From JAJKJG01 sp036556825 (GTDB lineage: Bacteria; Pseudomonadota; Alphaproteobacteria; Rhizobiales; Beijerinckiaceae), in contig DATBIR010000161.1 in assembly GCA_036556825.1 (NCBI GenBank), forward strand, positions 1 to 64,000: 64,000 nucleotides of DNA. Direction: 5' to 3'. Shown one piece after another: positions 63,701-64,000 of this stretch. Numbering within the stretch: position 1 is the first letter of the stretch; the number at the start of each line of letters is the position of its first letter. The position numbers and the translations under genes were made by a program. The notes beneath the pieces were generated by a model. The model was not told the origin of the DNA. It was given only the letters and a program-made list of their open reading frames with translations, and did no database searches.

Positions 63701-64000
63701 GACAATCAGGCGATCTCGAGATCGTGCAAGCATAACACAGGCCATCGCTGCCCAGGAACCTCGCCCTGACGCCAGGGAGCCGTGCTTATACGCCCTACCC
63801 ACCTGGTTGCGGTGTGAATGCGCACACGTTCGGGGCGGAAGGTCCCTGTCGCCCGGTGGCCATCCCGGACCGCTCCCAGACCGCCGCCGGGGCCCCTGGC
63901 CGGCCGCAGGAGTCCGGCAAATCTCCAGAACGGCTCAAGGTTTCCTCCAAGCATTCCGGGCGCGCTGCCGGCAAGGTGAGCAGCGGCGGCTCAGCGGCCG
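63701..64000. other. Upstream region at the window edge
   Basis: This last 300 bp lies upstream of the winged-helix/TPR gene. I see no coding region I would call, and no strong promoter or dyad. The frames open here are short and without Shine-Dalgarno sites. Confidence 0.4.

Overview
The window is about two-thirds G+C by eye and tightly packed. It reads as chromosome of an alphaproteobacterium, most likely Hyphomicrobiales (Bradyrhizobium/Rhodoplanes-like). The reasons are the many tripartite tricarboxylate transporter (TTT) receptors, a DUF1127 protein, an EcfG-like (ECF15-type) sigma factor, a CHASE2 adenylate cyclase paired with a FecR protein, and DUF2339 and DUF1993 proteins. I see no rRNA, tRNA, CRISPR array, transposase or prophage gene. 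Gene order and starts are inferred from reading frames, Shine-Dalgarno sites and family knowledge; no database was searched.

Region A (1-20,870) is a catabolic and uptake cluster. It runs: truncated SDR; a minus-strand operon tctC - fused tctA-tctB - ThDP enzyme; an IclR regulator; LVIVD propeller 1 plus SDR; a minus-strand operon of TIM-barrel isomerase, FAD oxidoreductase and small Cys protein; then SDR - DUF1445 hydro-lyase - LVIVD propeller 2 - tctA - tctB - tctC; LVIVD propeller 3; an amidohydrolase; and a lone ModA-like binding protein. Region B (21,097-31,500) holds an iron/polyamine-type ABC importer without a local ATPase. It is followed by a seven-gene minus-strand operon: ThDP enzyme, PEP mutase/ICL-family protein, a complete SsuABC-like importer, and a LysR regulator overlapping the last permease.

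Region C (31,538-46,596) is mixed: a CheR-type methyltransferase, a tandem pair of unrecognised paralogues (32,566-34,785), an orphan TctC divergent from a cupin dioxygenase-like gene and a 3-hydroxyisobutyrate dehydrogenase-like gene, the FecR/CHASE2-cyclase pair, an alpha/beta hydrolase, a long coiled-coil protein, an SGNH hydrolase, a lipoprotein, DUF1993 and the ECF sigma factor. Region D (47,136-63,700) holds an ornithine cyclodeaminase-like gene with another TctC, small housekeeping-type proteins, a threonine synthase-like enzyme, a very large DUF2339 membrane protein, a DMT permease coupled to a signal-less binding protein, small enzymes (thioesterase, DHFR-like, VOC), a Tat-exported SMP-30 protein, a peptidoglycan-binding protein, a DUF1127/GNAT mini-operon and a winged-helix/TPR regulator.

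Region A seems to work as a set of small operons. Each pairs a carboxylate uptake system with redox or lyase enzymes, and a cytosolic LVIVD propeller lies in or beside several of them. The strongest regulatory evidence is a near-consensus sigma70 promoter wrapped in an inverted repeat before tctC (5,477-5,519). Its sequence core recurs with identical spacing in the gap between the IclR gene and LVIVD propeller 1, which suggests one regulator links both operons. Other clear dyads lie before the second Tct operon, the ThDP/ABC operon and the DUF2339 gene.
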